This document shows, one piece after another, positions 5,502 through 5,791 of a stretch of DNA of 5,791 nt (positions are counted from its first letter, which is position 1; each line of letters begins with the position of its first letter). Under the pieces are notes generated by a model. The model made no database searches and was not told the origin of the DNA. It saw only the letters and a list, made by a program, of their open reading frames with translations. The position numbers and the translations under genes are program-made. The stretch comes from Nitrospirota bacterium (GTDB taxonomy: Bacteria > Nitrospirota > JACRHJ01), in NCBI GenBank assembly GCA_021785055.1, contig JAJYGS010000119.1:1-5791 (forward strand), given 5' to 3'.

Positions 5502-5536
5502 GTCATTCCGAGCGAAGCGAAGGAATCCACAGTTGA
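5502..5536. repeat. Solo half-copy of the GTCATTCCGAGCGAAG repeat
   Basis: These 35 bases match the left arm of the element at 2617-2695 at 31 of 35 positions, with identical first 16 bases and an identical GGAATCCACA block. Its inner end, CACAGTTGA, is closer to the reverse complement of that element's right arm (CTACAGTTGA). No opposite arm follows, so this is a single-armed or decayed copy. Confidence 0.8.
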
Positions 5537-5565
5537 ATTGATAGCCTGCATGTGAGATAATATCC

Positions 5566-5594
5566 AAGCCCGGCCCTTAAGTGGGGCTGGGCTT
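5566..5594 (+). terminator. Strong hairpin between dnaK and dnaJ, possible intrinsic terminator
   Basis: AAGCCCGGCCC (5566-5576) pairs with GGGGCTGGGCTT (5583-5594) in an 11-bp stem with one G-T pair and a loop of seven bases. The downstream ATGTTTGTATTTT is T-rich but interrupted, so termination would be partial. As it lies ahead of dnaJ it could lower dnaJ expression relative to dnaK, or merely be another palindromic repeat. Confidence 0.5.
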
Positions 5595-5612
5595 ATGTTT
5601 GTATTTTCCTAT

Positions 5613-5698
5613 GTAGGGGCCGACCCTCGTGTCGGCCCTGCATTAAATAAAAAATTCAAAACCGGGCCGACACGCGCTACGCTTGGTACGGCCCCTAC
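5613..5698. repeat. GTAGGGGC palindromic repeat, MITE-like
   Basis: The left arm GTAGGGGCCGACC...GTGTCGGCCC (5613-5637) is matched in inverted orientation by GGGCCGACACGCG...GTACGGCCCCTAC (5664-5698). The right arm carries a few extra bases in its middle. An AT-rich centre (about 5640-5661) separates the arms. The left arm also folds on itself, GGGCCGAC with GTCGGCCC. It has the look of a non-autonomous miniature element with GTAGGGGC termini and encodes no protein. Confidence 0.8.
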
Positions 5699-5716
5699 GG
5701 CAAAGAAAAACACGGC

Positions 5717-5740
5717 GGACGCAATAAATTGCGCCCCTAC
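5717..5740. repeat. Short palindrome with the same GCCCCTAC terminus
   Basis: CGCAAT (5720-5725) and ATTGCG (5728-5733) form a perfect stem with a 2-base loop. The flanking GG and CC can extend it past one mismatch. It ends in GCCCCTAC, the same terminus as the adjacent 5613-5698 element, so it is probably a fragment of a related repeat. It stops five bases before the dnaJ ribosome binding site. Confidence 0.55.
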
Positions 5741-5758
5741 AAATAAGGAAGAATTCAT

Positions 5759-5791
5759 TTGTCCAAGCGTGATTACTACGAAATACTCGGC
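5759..5791 (+). CDS. dnaJ: Start of chaperone DnaJ (Hsp40), partial
   Basis: From the TTG at 5759 the frame reads (M)SKRDYYEILG and runs off the right edge. KRDYYEILG is the near-invariant beginning of the J domain of bacterial DnaJ, and the position directly after dnaK fits. The ribosome binding site AAGGAAG (about 5745-5751) lies seven bases before the TTG. No ATG or GTG start fits: the preceding in-frame codons are not start codons and the protein would otherwise lose its conserved first residues. DnaJ delivers unfolded substrates to DnaK and triggers its ATP hydrolysis. The zinc-finger and C-terminal domains lie outside the window, so full-length identity is inferred from these 11 codons and context. 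Confidence 0.92.
   Translation, partial: MSKRDYYEILG

Noticed and set aside
5442..5740. CRISPR-like array in the dnaK-dnaJ gap
   Set aside because: The repeats are of different sequence and are palindromic elements. There is no regular repeat-spacer unit.

Overview
The window carries a complete class I heat-shock locus in the order hrcA, grpE, dnaK, dnaJ. The dnaJ start lies 33 bases before the right edge. Upstream sits a compact three-gene unit and the last codons of a DUF2892 membrane protein. All genes are on the + strand. The DNA is moderately GC-rich, with GC-rich codon third positions. The hrcA-first order with a CIRCE operator, together with intergenic palindromes of the 'GTCATTCCGAGCGAAG' and 'GTAGGGGC' types, suggests a Gram-negative from the Deltaproteobacteria (Desulfobacterota), Nitrospirota or a nearby uncultured lineage. 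The taxonomic guess is an inference from style, not from a search.

Left part (1-1433): after the DUF2892 tail (2-55) comes a gene-free stretch with a strong sigma70-type promoter (152-180). An 18-bp perfect AT-rich palindrome (186-203) lies over its expected start point and looks like an operator. Three closely spaced genes follow, with gaps of 14 and 17 bases. They encode a 106-aa solo J-domain protein, a 148-aa exported protein with a probable small beta-barrel (OB-like) fold, and a 118-aa NifX/NafY-type metal-cluster-binding protein rich in Cys and His. A strong intrinsic terminator closes the unit at 1404-1433.

Heat-shock part (1435-5791): the promoter -35 box begins one base after the terminator T-run. 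A perfect CIRCE element (1468-1494) covers the start-point region, so HrcA should repress its own gene and whatever is cotranscribed. HrcA is the repressor, GrpE the nucleotide exchange factor, DnaK the Hsp70 and DnaJ its J-domain co-chaperone. No second CIRCE is visible before grpE, dnaK or dnaJ.

The most unusual feature is the non-coding DNA inside the heat-shock cluster. Each of its three gaps holds different palindromic repeat DNA: a two-armed element between hrcA and grpE, a C/G-rich hairpin plus a structured leader between grpE and dnaK, and a chain of four or more repeats between dnaK and dnaJ. Several elements abut a stop codon or end just before a ribosome binding site. I see no CRISPR array, tRNA, rRNA, transposase gene or clearly new multi-gene system.
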